From the NCBI GenBank assembly GCA_013215385.1, contig JABSOY010000011.1, positions 168,956 through 232,955 on the forward strand: a DNA stretch of 64,000 nucleotides, in the 5' to 3' direction. The DNA is from Colwellia sp. Its GTDB lineage: Bacteria; Pseudomonadota; Gammaproteobacteria; Enterobacterales; Alteromonadaceae. Shown here in pieces: positions 18,012 through 27,206 of the stretch. Below the pieces are notes generated by a model, which saw only the letters and a program-made list of their open reading frames with translations, was not told the DNA's origin and did not search any database. Made by a program: the position numbers and the translations under genes. Each line of letters begins with the position of its first letter. Position 1 is the first letter of the stretch.

Positions 18012-18716
18012 TTAAAAGCGATAGGTAACATAAGCACCGGCGACACGATCAAAACTATTATCTAGTTTATAACCATTTTCTTGTGCATCGAAGCTTGAAT
18101 AGCCCGTAAACATACCCAAATCGATATTTTTGCTATAAGCATAATTAATACCAAGACTGACTTCATGTGCTTCGCTTTGGTTAAAGTCTTTTAAGTCACG
18201 GTAAGTGTAACTAGCCGTAGCCGTCCAGTCTTTTGCGACATTAGCTTGTACACCAATAGAGTACCGGTATTCATCTTTATTCTTCAGTTTCTCTTCATCC
18301 CACTTTACATAACCTAAAGAGAAAATCATTGCGATGTCTTTATTAAATACATATTTACCATTTAAGTCGGTACCATAAGCAACAGAATCCCCATTAATGG
18401 CTGATTCTTGATATCCCCTAACACCTAAACCGACGGCTAATTCAAGACCTGTTTTATTATCAGGACGGGCTAATATTCGATAACTAACGCCACCTAGACC
18501 AAGCGTTAAATCATCAGTTAAACCATAACCGACATTTAAATTAAGCTCGCCACGGCTGTCATTTTCTTCCTCTACCCACATTAATGATCCACTGACTGCC
18601 ATAGTGCCGTCTGCTAATGTTAATGGTCTCAATATTGGGTTTTCAGGATATTCAGTTTCTGCAAAAACAGTAGATGAGGCTAAAAGTAGTGCCATACTAA
18701 TAAGTGATTTTTTCAT
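18012..18716 (-). CDS. Outer-membrane beta-barrel protein, 234 aa
   Basis: A Sec signal peptide (KKSLISMALLLASSTVFAE) is followed by alternating strands with periodic Gly and aromatic residues (GELNLNVGYGLTDDLTLGLG). The chain ends in AGAYVTYRF, the BAM recognition signature. The length suggests an 8-10 strand barrel. Not assignable to a substrate. It stands alone, with long non-coding stretches on the 5' side. Confidence 0.75.
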   Translation of the reverse strand: MKKSLISMALLLASSTVFAETEYPENPILRPLTLADGTMAVSGSLMWVEEENDSRGELNLNVGYGLTDDLTLGLGGVSYRILARPDNKTGLELAVGLGVRGYQESAINGDSVAYGTDLNGKYVFNKDIAMIFSLGYVKWDEEKLKNKDEYRYSIGVQANVAKDWTATASYTYRDLKDFNQSEAHEVSLGINYAYSKNIDLGMFTGYSSFDAQENGYKLDNSFDRVAGAYVTYRF

Positions 18717-19238
18717 AATAGATATTCCCTAAATTGTGTGTGTTATGTTTTGTAATTTATGGGTACATCATAAAAACTTATCGTGTTCGCTTCCTTATGC
18801 TTTTTGTCGATGAAATGTCTAACTTGTGTGACAAATTGTAAGAAAAGGGGATATGGGGTTGGAGTTTGATTATTTATTTGGCATGGCATAGTAAAAAACC
18901 AAAACAATTAAATTTAAGCAAAATAAGGTTGAATTAAGCTCAGTTCCCATTTTACTATATGGTCACTTTTTATGGTGGTTTATCATCAGCAAATACGTAA
19001 TATTTAGCCAGAAATGGAATTTTGGGCTTAGATGGACAACACTCTACTGTCTCTTTGCTTATTAAGTTTAAAAATTTAAAACAATCTAGATATGGTTCGT
19101 TTTCTGTTAATAACTGTCGTTAATTTTCAGATCAATAATATGGCGGTATTACTTTTTGTCTTCATTGGTTTTGCGCTACGATAAAGTAATTACCATGGGT
19201 TATTGTCAATTTAGGTTTATTATCAAAAATGAGCGGAA
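18717..19238. other. Intergenic region, 522 bases
   Basis: Separates two divergent genes and must hold promoters for both. No clear -35/-10 pair, repeat or small gene was recognised. Confidence 0.4.
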
Positions 19239-20276
19239 ATGAAAAATAGTAAAAAACTAATAATGAAGCTGATTGCAGCAGTTGTAACCGTCACCAGTAT
19301 ATATATATTCGCGCCGTGGCAGGCTGGGGTTTATTATTTTTATCCCCTGCATTCGACGGTTCAAGAACAGGTTGATGATGCCGTTAATCAGGGCTTAGAC
19401 GGCATAATTGTTTATGTCCAAAAAACCGGGGGAAAAGCTGGATTTTATGGCAGCGGTTGGCATGATAGGAATAAGAAAATCCCTGCAGACCCAAAGACAC
19501 TCTTCAAGATTGCGAGCATCGGGAAATTATATAATGCCTCAGCAGTAGCAAAACTTGTGGCGAGTGGCAGCCTGTCTTTGGATAAAACACTTAGCGATTA
19601 TTTACCTTCACTGGTAGGGCGTATCGAGTTTGCTGAAAATATTACATTGCGTATGATGGTGCAGCATCGAAGCGGCATCCCCAATTACACTGATCATGAT
19701 GATTTCTCTTGGTCAGAGCGCACCATCGGCGGTGATAGTAACTTAAACTTAGTTCTAGATACTCCCGCTGATTTTAAACCAGGCAGTGATTACAGTTATT
19801 CCAATACTAATTACTTACTCCTTGCCAGCATAATGACTAAGGTGCTCGGCTATGATCATAGACAATATATTAAGGATGAAATATTAACGCCGCTTGGTCT
19901 GAAGCGGACTTTTTTTTCGATAAACAATATTGATATAAAAGAACTGATGAGCGGCTATTACGTCGGATATGATGCTGACTTTAAAGAACTTGACCAAGGT
20001 TATATTGCGAGCGCTGAAGATGTTGGCATATTCCTGAGAGCCTTAAATGACGGCTCATTATTTACCGATAAAGAACAAGAAATATACGGTGAAATTTATG
20101 AGTACGAACATACAGGCTGGGTGTTAGGCTATTACAGTATAGCGCGCTACCACCAAGATATTGATACAGTCGTGATCCTATTTGTGAATACAGTTGGCGA
20201 TAATACCTTGACACTTACTGACGTTATTTATGGGCGGATTATGCGAATATTACGAATGCGAGCTGAAAAAATTTAA
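19239..20276 (+). CDS. Serine hydrolase, class C beta-lactamase family
   Basis: This 345 aa protein has an N-terminal signal anchor (about 6-25). The active-site motifs of the family are present: SIGK with Ser93 and Lys96, YSN at 187-189, and HTG in EYEHTGWVLGY replacing KTG. With HTG, an esterase or D-peptidase role is more likely than penicillin resistance. RSGIPNY matches the typical LLxHTSGLP region. A terminator follows, and a membrane AraC regulator starts about 290 bases downstream. Confidence 0.88.
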   Translation: MKNSKKLIMKLIAAVVTVTSIYIFAPWQAGVYYFYPLHSTVQEQVDDAVNQGLDGIIVYVQKTGGKAGFYGSGWHDRNKKIPADPKTLFKIASIGKLYNASAVAKLVASGSLSLDKTLSDYLPSLVGRIEFAENITLRMMVQHRSGIPNYTDHDDFSWSERTIGGDSNLNLVLDTPADFKPGSDYSYSNTNYLLLASIMTKVLGYDHRQYIKDEILTPLGLKRTFFSINNIDIKELMSGYYVGYDADFKELDQGYIASAEDVGIFLRALNDGSLFTDKEQEIYGEIYEYEHTGWVLGYYSIARYHQDIDTVVILFVNTVGDNTLTLTDVIYGRIMRILRMRAEKI

Positions 20277-20351
20277 TTGATTGTAGCTAACCTTTTCAAA
20301 ACATTAATATGGTTTTAGAAAATCATTAAAAATTGTTTCGAAATTAAAATG

Positions 20352-20386
20352 AAAGGCCAATAGAACACTGTTATTGGCCTTTTTTA
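20352..20386 (+). terminator. Rho-independent terminator
   Basis: AAAGGCCAATA and TATTGGCCTTT form an 11-bp stem with a 9-base loop, followed by TTTT, about 75 bases after the serine hydrolase stop. Confidence 0.85.
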
Positions 20387-20568
20387 TTGAATATATTTAG
20401 CCAAAGATTAAGTGCTAATTTAAAAGGCAGTTGCATAAATTCACGATAAGTCGTTACGCTCGACATCTTGATTAACAAAGATAAAGCTGGGCAATTTACT
20501 GTCAGTTTCGAGTACGCTAAACTAGGTTTTTTCATTGAGCTATCGCATAGCTGAGACATCAAGCTGTC

Positions 20569-21696
20569 ATGACAAATTGGATTGATATTTTAGTACTGGC
20601 TTTAGACCTTTCTTCGGTGATATTGCTTATTACCTTAATAGCACTTATTAATATCGGGCTAAAATGGTTACCGTCGCGCAATAAAATGACCTTCTTCCTA
20701 CTACTTTTTCTTGCTTTTAAACTTGTCGCATTTTCGTTTTTTATTCTTAGTATCAATATTGCTTTTCGGCTTTATGTCATCTTACTGCCGAGTATCTTAT
20801 TAATTGGGCCTTTGATGACAGGTTTTACCCAAGCAACATTGCTAATGCAAAGAGCGGCGTTGTTAGATAGGAAATCGCTGCTTATATTCCTTATTGGTCT
20901 TATTATTATCGCCCCCTATTTAATCTATCCCCATGCTGTAACGCAACTTCCAGCAGAAGAACAACCGTTACTGTTGTCGATGGGAGTTAAGGTATTTGTA
21001 TTATTGTTCGTTGTTACCAGCAGCGTTCATTTTATTCGAATGATCTATAAATTTTCCTGTGGTTCACTTTATGCCGTTGGTTATGAAGAAAATACCTACC
21101 AATGGTTAAAAGGGGTGTGGTTTTCAATGACATTATTATGGTTGTTATTACTGCTTAACGTGATCTCAGGTGTCATTGAAATTCCGTGGGGAAAAATTAG
21201 TTTGTCATCAGAAAAAGTTGATATGGTTTCTAGTCTTGTCGATATCATCGTACTTTTTAGCCTGACAATTGTTACTGCGTTATATTGTAAAAAACCACCA
21301 GAAAAAACAGTGACACAATTATGTGATATTTCTGAGAAATATGAAAAATCTGCTTTATCTGAAGCTCAGGCTCAAGAAATTTTGTCTTTGGTTGATCAGG
21401 TTATGGCGCAAGAAAAGCTCTTTTTAGATAGCGAGTTAAATATTGAAAAGCTTGCCTCTGTAATTAATACCCCGATGCAATATTTATCACAGGCAATAAA
21501 TCAATATCGGTCAATAAATTTTTACGAATTAATTGCAAACTATCGTATTGAATATGCGAAAGTTCTGTTAACCGAAGAGCCTAAAAAAAGTGTTATGACC
21601 GTAGCCATGGACTCAGGTTTTAATGCGAAAAGTACTTTTAATCAAGCCTTTAAAAAACTAACTGGCGTAACTCCAACTCAATTCAAAAAACACTAG
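20569..21696 (+). CDS. AraC-family regulator with multi-pass membrane domain
   Basis: This 375 aa protein has about seven hydrophobic segments in residues 5-245 and a cytoplasmic AraC DNA-binding domain at the end (two helix-turn-helices: LASVINTPMQYLSQAINQY and VAMDSGFNAKSTFNQAF, then GVTPTQFKKH). The membrane part probably senses a lipophilic or envelope signal and passes it straight to DNA. It lies after the serine hydrolase gene, a plausible target. No Shine-Dalgarno sequence is seen before the ATG. Confidence 0.88.
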   Translation: MTNWIDILVLALDLSSVILLITLIALINIGLKWLPSRNKMTFFLLLFLAFKLVAFSFFILSINIAFRLYVILLPSILLIGPLMTGFTQATLLMQRAALLDRKSLLIFLIGLIIIAPYLIYPHAVTQLPAEEQPLLLSMGVKVFVLLFVVTSSVHFIRMIYKFSCGSLYAVGYEENTYQWLKGVWFSMTLLWLLLLLNVISGVIEIPWGKISLSSEKVDMVSSLVDIIVLFSLTIVTALYCKKPPEKTVTQLCDISEKYEKSALSEAQAQEILSLVDQVMAQEKLFLDSELNIEKLASVINTPMQYLSQAINQYRSINFYELIANYRIEYAKVLLTEEPKKSVMTVAMDSGFNAKSTFNQAFKKLTGVTPTQFKKH

Positions 21697-22016
21697 TTAG
21701 TGTAACGGACTGAATATTAGTCATTTAATTTAGTACAGCCTTCTAGGGATGGTCGAATTTGTTCAGCGGAGTCATTAACATAGTGACACTTACTCAAAAA
21801 CTTATGCCGCAGTTGACGTTTTTATAATCCGTATTAACTTGTCTATTTAGGTTTTTAGTTATTGCGAACAGTGCTGGCTATAAACTGATTTTTATTCGGG
21901 TGTTAAGCTAACTTTAGTTTTTCAATTTATGCTTAACTTGCAGCATAATTTAGAGAGTAATTGATATAACTCGCTACTGGTTAGCTAAACTTTAACAACA
22001 ATAAAAAGAGAATGCA
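21697..22016. other. Intergenic region
   Basis: 320 bases of AT-rich sequence with no gene or clear repeat recognised. Confidence 0.4.
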
Positions 22017-22922
22017 GTGCTAAATTTAACAAAAAACTATCGACGAATAATAACCGCGAGTGTCCTTTTTTCTGTGCTATTACAATCGAGTAATATCTGG
22101 GCAATCGTTATGCGGCATGATGTAGACCCAGCGGAATATTTATTGGACCTCCAAGACTACCAATCAACTATTGTCATTCCCGGTTGCACAGCTACGCTGA
22201 TAGCTCCGCGTTGGATTTTAACTGCAGCTCATTGTGTTTATCCAAACAATGCGGAAGGAATTAAAGCTGGAGATAAAATAACTCTTTTAGAGCAAGTTAT
22301 TACGATTAGTGCCGTTCACTCCCACCCAAACCATACTCAAGCGGGGACACTTAAACATGACATTGCTTTAATTGAGTTAGTCGAGCCAAGTTTCAGCATA
22401 ATACCTACACCTTTATATGAAAAAAATAACGAACTTGGTCAACAAATGAAATTAGCGGGCTATGGCGTTTTAGCTGATGGTGTGCAGGGAATTTATGACC
22501 GTTGTTTTCCTTGCGATCTACATGGCGCAGACAATAAAGTAGAAGAAGTTAATGATTACCAATTAAGGTTCCGTTTCGACTCTCCTGATGAGGGCAACAG
22601 TTTACCTTTAGAGGGCGTTGGTGCTGGCGGTGATAGCGGTGGACCTGTTTTTATTGAAACAGAGAATGGTCGTTTTGTTGCGGGTGTTAGTTCATTTGGC
22701 TCGAGAAAATATAATGAATTTGACAACTATACGAGGGTGAGCAAAGAACTTAATTGGTTAGCAAAAGTCATGGCTGCTGATTATCAAGGTAGCTATTCTG
22801 GGCCCTTGTACTCAGAATTAGAACAAGAACCAACGAGCAGCAATAGTGGTGGTTCATTCGGGATTGTTATCGTCATTGGACTGCTTGTGCTGCCAAGGTA
22901 TAGAAAGGCTTTATTAAGGTAA
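22017..22922 (+). CDS. Secreted trypsin-like serine protease with GlyGly-CTERM tail
   Basis: This 301 aa protein has a signal peptide (residues about 9-29) and an S1 trypsin domain with the triad H72 (TAAHC), D115 (HDIALIE) and S207 (GGDSGGP). The C terminus SSNSGGS, a hydrophobic stretch FGIVIVIGLLVL and basic RYRKALLR form a GlyGly-CTERM sorting signal, the tail removed by rhombosortase in Vibrio, Shewanella and relatives. It should be surface-anchored or type II secreted. The start is GTG after AAAGAGAATGCA. No rhombosortase gene lies in the window. Confidence 0.88.
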   Translation: MLNLTKNYRRIITASVLFSVLLQSSNIWAIVMRHDVDPAEYLLDLQDYQSTIVIPGCTATLIAPRWILTAAHCVYPNNAEGIKAGDKITLLEQVITISAVHSHPNHTQAGTLKHDIALIELVEPSFSIIPTPLYEKNNELGQQMKLAGYGVLADGVQGIYDRCFPCDLHGADNKVEEVNDYQLRFRFDSPDEGNSLPLEGVGAGGDSGGPVFIETENGRFVAGVSSFGSRKYNEFDNYTRVSKELNWLAKVMAADYQGSYSGPLYSELEQEPTSSNSGGSFGIVIVIGLLVLPRYRKALLR

Positions 22923-23435
22923 TATTTATGTATGTAAAAATCTGCCTAGTAATAAAATGTCACTTTGAAAGGCCCAGGTAGGTAATTGAAAGCACTTTTA
23001 CACAGAGGGATTAACCGATTAACCTGATCAGACAAACTCACTAGTTAATGTTAAAAATCTAACTTATACAGGGTAATAATAGAGATGTTATTATCCTTTA
23101 AAGAGCGAAAACAGTCATGGTTTACGAACAATAATTAGTCGTTAAAATTCACTTTAATAGAAAGTTAATGTTAGCATTGAAGATTATCTTTTTACTCATT
23201 TTCGCTAATACCTTGCATAAACATACCACTGTAATGGCAATGCAGAGTTTATTGTAGTTATTAGATAAATAAATTGCAGTGGCATTATTTAGTAAAGTCG
23301 CAACGAAAAGAGATGTTACTACTTTATAACTTAAGCCAGTTAGCCAAGCTTTAATGGTGAACGGTACAATTATCAAGGTTATTTTACACGCAGCTATGAT
23401 AGGCCGTTATAGAGGTTTTTTCGAGGAGAAAAGTT
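22923..23435. other. Intergenic region, 513 bases
   Basis: No gene is supported. A minus-strand frame of 75 codons (23149-23376) is hydrophobic but begins with TTG and has no convincing ribosome binding site. Confidence 0.4.
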
Positions 23436-24167
23436 TTATAAACTATTCATAAAGGAGTTTGCAATTGCTTGATTTATTATATTTAAATTTTCCGGATATC
23501 TAGCCAAATATGCTTTGCTAATATATATACCAAACGGCTTTTCTATCTCTATATACTTTTTAAATTGACTTAATTCTAGATTGTCCTGCTTCATAGCCTC
23601 TTCAAAAACTAATTCAGCAATAAAAACGGCATCAACTCTAGCCCTCATTAACATTTGTGGCAACTTACCAACTTTCATTACAGGCTCAACAGTATAATTG
23701 TTCTTTATCAGCCATTTATGAGTATTTGATTTAAAGTAACTGCTGACTTTAGCACTGCTTTTAAAGTTTGTATCATGTGGAATAAGTTTGGCACCCTTTA
23801 GTAAATACCAACACCAACGATTTACCATGAGCGGCTTTGTAAATACAGCGACAGTGTCTCTTTCTTCATTTTGCGACACGAGTAAAACTGCATCTCCACG
23901 ACCTTGTTCAAGTTCATGCAGTGCTTTAGCGTAGTTCGGTAAAATGCGATAACGAACACTTATTCCCGCTTTCTTAAATACTTTATTAGCAAGGTCAATT
24001 CCTATGCCAGAGACTTTAGTATTCTTTTCTAAGGTATAAGGGGGGAAGTTTGGGACTAACACTGTAAGGTGACTCTTAGCTATAGCGTCAGGAAAAATCG
24101 TGAATAGCAAGGAAAAAATAATGACCAAGCTGACTTTAATACTTCGCACAAGATTAAAAAAACTCAC
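23436..24167 (-). CDS. Periplasmic solute-binding protein (SBP_bac_3)
   Basis: This 243 aa protein has a signal peptide ending near DAIA and a family-3 binding fold: LTVLVPNFPPYTLEKN, SGIGIDLANKVFKKAG, then ELEQGRGDAVLLVSQNEERD, the equivalent of the ligand-binding lobe joint. The GTG start has GGGAG 9 bases upstream. No transporter genes are near, as with the related gene at 8.2 kb, so it may be an orphan binding protein or an enzyme-like relative. Confidence 0.82.
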   Translation of the reverse strand: MSFFNLVRSIKVSLVIIFSLLFTIFPDAIAKSHLTVLVPNFPPYTLEKNTKVSGIGIDLANKVFKKAGISVRYRILPNYAKALHELEQGRGDAVLLVSQNEERDTVAVFTKPLMVNRWCWYLLKGAKLIPHDTNFKSSAKVSSYFKSNTHKWLIKNNYTVEPVMKVGKLPQMLMRARVDAVFIAELVFEEAMKQDNLELSQFKKYIEIEKPFGIYISKAYLARYPENLNIINQAIANSFMNSL

Positions 24168-24603
24168 TGAAATATAACTCCCTACGAACCCAAAATTAAA
24201 TTTAACGAACTATTTAGGAAAATAATGTCTCGAAATCTATACTACTCTTTACTTAGCAAACATTAAGCCTTTCAAATGCCACCGTCAACTCAGCAGATAC
24301 ATTATTAACTTGTTTAGGTATTTGTGAAAAAGGTTACTTTGACGTGAAATTGGTGATGCCTTGTTTTAGTGTGATATTCCTGAGCAAAGGATTAAACCGC
24401 CAATTAAGAGTATTGAGAGCAAGGTGCGTACCACTAACATTCAGCGTCTTACTCAGGCGTATCGGGAAGACCAACCATTTATTTTAATATATTCTTTCTA
24501 ATTAGCTGATGTTATGGGATATTAGTATAAGTTAAGTCGATATTTTGGAGGTGCACCACTACATTGTATCGATAATGATTTTTTATGTTTTTAAGGAGGT
24601 TTT
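24168..24603. other. Intergenic region with a possible gene relic
   Basis: 436 bases. Around 24383-24502 one frame reads PEQRIKPPIKSIESKV and on to REDQPFILIYSF before a stop, without a start codon. It looks protein-like but too short to name. Confidence 0.3.
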
Positions 24604-25077
24604 ATGAAAAAACTTGGAATTTTCACACTAGTATTATTCTTATTTGGTTGTACAACAAAAAATTACCAGCAGCTAGAAATAAGCTCTGCGACGGTATCAA
24701 ACCTAGATGTTGAAGAAATAGTAAAGCCTAATAAAGGCATTTATAAATTAGATGTAAAATTTAATTATGTAATTAATGACTTCAATGAAGGAAGTGGCAT
24801 TTACTCATGCTCTGTTCAATTTCTAACGGTAAAGGAGCATATATCAATTTCGTCGTTTGTGGGGCCAATTGAGCCTTGTCGTATAACGACTTCATCTGGT
24901 GAAATGATGGTACGTTTGACTACGCCTTTAGATAAGACACAGCGTTTTTTAACTGAACGTCAGCCAAAAATACAACGGCCAATACAGTATTTTTTAGCTA
25001 TTCATCAGCAAACAGGTAAGCAAAGCTCCAAGATAATTGGAAAAACAGCAATACAGACATTCGATATTAAAATATAA
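24604..25077 (+). CDS. Putative lipoprotein, 157 aa
   Basis: A short leader with lipobox FLFGC (Cys at residue 16) follows a strong AAGGAGG Shine-Dalgarno. The mature part is beta-rich (YKLDVKFNYVINDF, GSGIYSCSVQFLTVKEH) and resembles a small immunoglobulin-like domain; family not recognised. An attC-like site begins 3 bases after the stop codon, so the gene sits exactly where a cassette gene would. Confidence 0.65.
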   Translation: MKKLGIFTLVLFLFGCTTKNYQQLEISSATVSNLDVEEIVKPNKGIYKLDVKFNYVINDFNEGSGIYSCSVQFLTVKEHISISSFVGPIEPCRITTSSGEMMVRLTTPLDKTQRFLTERQPKIQRPIQYFLAIHQQTGKQSSKIIGKTAIQTFDIKI

Positions 25078-25080
25078 GTT

Positions 25081-25166
25081 ACTTAACCGAACGCTAAATG
25101 GTTGGCTAGGGCTCGTACTTCGTAAGTTTTGGCCAACATTTTTCAACAAATAGTAAGGCGTTAGTC
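25081..25166 (+). repeat. attC-like site
   Basis: ACTTAAC fits the RYYYAAC R'' consensus exactly, and GTTAGTC at the end is a near match to GTTRRRY. Inside, ATGGTTGGC pairs with GGCCAACAT around a loop containing GGGCTCGTACTTCG. It lies directly after one plus-strand gene and 15 bases before another. Confidence 0.7.
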
Positions 25167-25181
25167 GTATAGAGAATTGAG

Positions 25182-25409
25182 ATGAATCTAAAAAATAAAG
25201 TTTTAAGTAAAAATAAGCATGGCGTTGTATCGGGCACATTGTCTGGCTTAGCTGAACATTTTGGTATTAGCCGAGGACGCTTACGTTTCGTATTCATCAT
25301 TTTGGGCTTTATGGGGATTGGCTTTATTTTCTACTTTGTTCTTTGGATTAGTATTCCTAATTACTCTCAAAGGGCAGAGTTATTAGAAAAACAAAATAGT
25401 ATTGATTAA
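25182..25409 (+). CDS. PspC-domain small membrane protein, possible cassette gene
   Basis: This 75 aa protein is a single PspC domain: SKNKHGVVSGTLSGLAEHFG, then one TM segment (FVFIILGFMGIGFIFYFVLWISIP). PspC proteins sense membrane stress with PspA/PspB, but this is a stand-alone copy without psp neighbours and lacks a long C-terminal domain. It lies between an attC-like site and a decayed one, in cassette orientation. PspC-type proteins are plausible toxin or stress-response cassette cargo (inference). Confidence 0.85.
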   Translation: MNLKNKVLSKNKHGVVSGTLSGLAEHFGISRGRLRFVFIILGFMGIGFIFYFVLWISIPNYSQRAELLEKQNSID

Positions 25410-25415
25410 TCTCTT

Positions 25416-25510
25416 GTTAGTAAAGTATTCAAACGAACAAAATACTGTTGGTCTTTTCACCGCGATCAGCTATCCAAGCCATAATTATAATGCTTAAAAG
25501 GCGTAAGACT
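25416..25510 (+). repeat. Degenerate attC-like repeat
   Basis: TTCAAACGAACAAAATACTG resembles the TTCAAACGGAACAAAA arm shared by the sites at 48.2 and 49.1 kb. The end GCTTAAAAGGCGTAAGAC matches their GCTTAAGTGGGCGTTATAC with two changes in the core GTT triplet region. Confidence 0.5.
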
Positions 25511-25519
25511 GATAAAGAA

Positions 25520-25549
25520 GTTCAGTTAATATGAGCTGAACTCCTTTTG
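25520..25549 (+). terminator. Candidate terminator
   Basis: AGTTCAG and CTGAACT form a 7-bp stem with a 10-base loop, followed by CCTTTTG. Confidence 0.5.
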
Positions 25550-25563
25550 TTGGCATTAATAAA

Positions 25564-25601
25564 GACACACAGACTAAATTAGTCATTACAGGTTGTGTGT
25601 C
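25564..25601. repeat. Nested palindromes
   Basis: GACACACA and TGTGTGTC enclose a second perfect palindrome GACTAAATTAGTC at 25572-25584. It lies 46 bases from the 3' end of the minus-strand SRPBCC gene and may act as its terminator. Confidence 0.4.
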
Positions 25602-25646
25602 CTAATCAACTTGTGGAGATCTAGCTTCTAGGTCTTAAATGACAAA

Positions 25647-26153
25647 TTAAGCTAGAATTATTTTAGCTAATTCTTCATTAGACGGTAATTTTTCTGCAAC
25701 AGGTTTACCGGTTACACAATAATATGCCAAACCAGTCATTAGCTTTTTAAAAACAGCCTTCATTACCGGTCGCATTATCAATTGGCCCATTAACCAGCCT
25801 AGTGGCCCAGCTTTAACAACAAAATTTGCTGCCATGTAAATTTCGCTAGTGTTTTCATCAATTGCTGTCACTTTCATTTCAGCATGCATACTCTTTAATG
25901 GCAGTGAATATTCAGAAAGAACCATTTTATAACCTTGTCCTTCCTGATATTCAATGATTTCTTCTACTAAGCTTGAGCCATCATTAAATGTACATAATCT
26001 TTTTGCGCCTAACCCTGAATTTATGTCATTGACAATGGGTGATGATTTAATTGTGGTGGCAAATTTTTCGACGCTACTAAAATCTTCTAATATTTGCCAA
26101 ATTTTTTCTGCCGGGGCATTAACCTTTATCGTGTTTTCAGTGTGATGTGCCAT
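25647..26153 (-). CDS. SRPBCC (START-like) ligand-binding protein
   Basis: This 168 aa protein begins with the typical polyketide-cyclase strand and helix (NTIKVNAPAEKIWQILEDFS, then KFATTIKSSPIV) and continues through a hydrophobic cavity region to a C-terminal helix with RPVMKAVFKKLM. It probably binds a lipid-like ligand. AAGGA precedes the ATG. A TetR gene lies upstream on the same strand, 53 bases away, and probably regulates both. Confidence 0.8.
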   Translation of the reverse strand: MAHHTENTIKVNAPAEKIWQILEDFSSVEKFATTIKSSPIVNDINSGLGAKRLCTFNDGSSLVEEIIEYQEGQGYKMVLSEYSLPLKSMHAEMKVTAIDENTSEIYMAANFVVKAGPLGWLMGQLIMRPVMKAVFKKLMTGLAYYCVTGKPVAEKLPSNEELAKIILA

Positions 26154-26206
26154 GATGTTTTCCTTTGTTTAAATTAATTATTGCCAGCTAGCTGTTTTAT
26201 GGTTGG

Positions 26207-26854
26207 CTAACTTGCCCTTAGACCTAGGATGATTATTTCGATTGATGTTGTTAAATCTTTTTCAAAATCTGGTTTCAATGCTTTGAATTCATCTAGTTGA
26301 TATATTTTTTTTAGCGCATCACTTTGCATAGTTGCCGCCCAATAATTTGCCGTTGCTGCATAACTCAGTGTTAGAAACTTAAATGCTTTTTGGCCTTCTA
26401 TGTCTGGGTATATTCTGCTGATATCTAGGGTGATGCTATAGAGTAGGTTCATCGCTAAGCGCTTAAACTCAAGCAGCTGTTCAAAAGAGCTATTTCTTTC
26501 AAGAGAAACAAAAAGAATAGGCATTAAATCTAGCAGTTTTGGTTGTAATAACAGCGATTTTAGCCAAGTCTGTGCAAAGGTTTTTATCTGTACATTTTTT
26601 TCGAGGGTTTGCAATTGCTTGCTACATTCATCCACCCATTTTTCGAATAAGTCAGAAAAAACATTTAAAAATATATCGTCTTTCGAACTAAAGTAACGAT
26701 ACATGTTGGACTTGGTAAATCCAGCTTCAACTGCAATGCCATTAAAGCTAACTTTGTCGTAACCATTATTTTTAAATAGTGTAAAGGCAGCCTGATAAAT
26801 AGCCTGCTTTCGCTCACTTTTCTTTTCGTCTGTTCTGGCTCGCTGCCAATTCAT
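26207..26854 (-). CDS. TetR-family transcriptional regulator
   Basis: The 215 aa form starts at ATG 26854 (a GTG lies three codons upstream). The helix-turn-helix is at about 15-60 (KQAIYQAAFTLFKNNGYDK, then VEAGFTKSNMYRYFSSKDD), followed by an all-helical effector domain (TetR_C type with LLLQPKLLDLMPILFVSLE). It probably represses the operon with the SRPBCC gene through the 9-bp inverted repeat about 25 bases upstream. Confidence 0.88.
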   Translation of the reverse strand: MNWQRARTDEKKSERKQAIYQAAFTLFKNNGYDKVSFNGIAVEAGFTKSNMYRYFSSKDDIFLNVFSDLFEKWVDECSKQLQTLEKNVQIKTFAQTWLKSLLLQPKLLDLMPILFVSLERNSSFEQLLEFKRLAMNLLYSITLDISRIYPDIEGQKAFKFLTLSYAATANYWAATMQSDALKKIYQLDEFKALKPDFEKDLTTSIEIIILGLRAS

Positions 26855-26876
26855 ATTTATCACTTAAGTGTCTGCT

Positions 26877-26903
26877 AGTCTCTTATTTTAACATTAAGAG
26901 ACT
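26877..26903. promoter_or_regulatory. Perfect inverted repeat, probable TetR operator
   Basis: AGTCTCTTA and TAAGAGACT are perfect 9-bp arms around a 9-base spacer, 23 bases upstream of the TetR start. Flanking GTCTGCTAGTC and GACTGCCGGTC are themselves near-palindromic, so two overlapping sites are possible. Confidence 0.65.
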
Positions 26904-27206
26904 GCCGGTCTTCTGTCAATGTTTTTTATCATCTAAGTGCTAAGTTTAAAGGTTTGCTGTTGTCGTACTTCAACATTTATAAAATAATTTCCAGCCATTA
27001 TTAGCCCCTTATGTATCAGTGTTACTCATAAGTAGTTGGTACTTTCTACAGTTAAATCATTCTCTGTCATCACTAAGGTATTACAAATAGTGTTGCAGTA
27101 ATGTACTGCCAAAGCTGTCTTTTAATCATCACTAACAATTTTTATAGCGTTTTTGACTTTGTTCGTTTCTTGGTCATAATTAAATAACTAATGACAAGGA
27201 ATGTTA
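26904..27206. other. Intergenic region
   Basis: About 300 bases with no larger gene. The last part ends in ACAAGGAATGTTA, the shared upstream block of the micro-protein family described next. Confidence 0.4.

Noticed and set aside
19239..20276. True class C beta-lactamase (antibiotic resistance)
   Set aside because: HTG in place of KTG and an N-terminal membrane anchor point to a general serine hydrolase.
23149..23376. Minus-strand hydrophobic frame of 75 codons
   Set aside because: TTG start without Shine-Dalgarno, unclear composition; could be real but not supportable.
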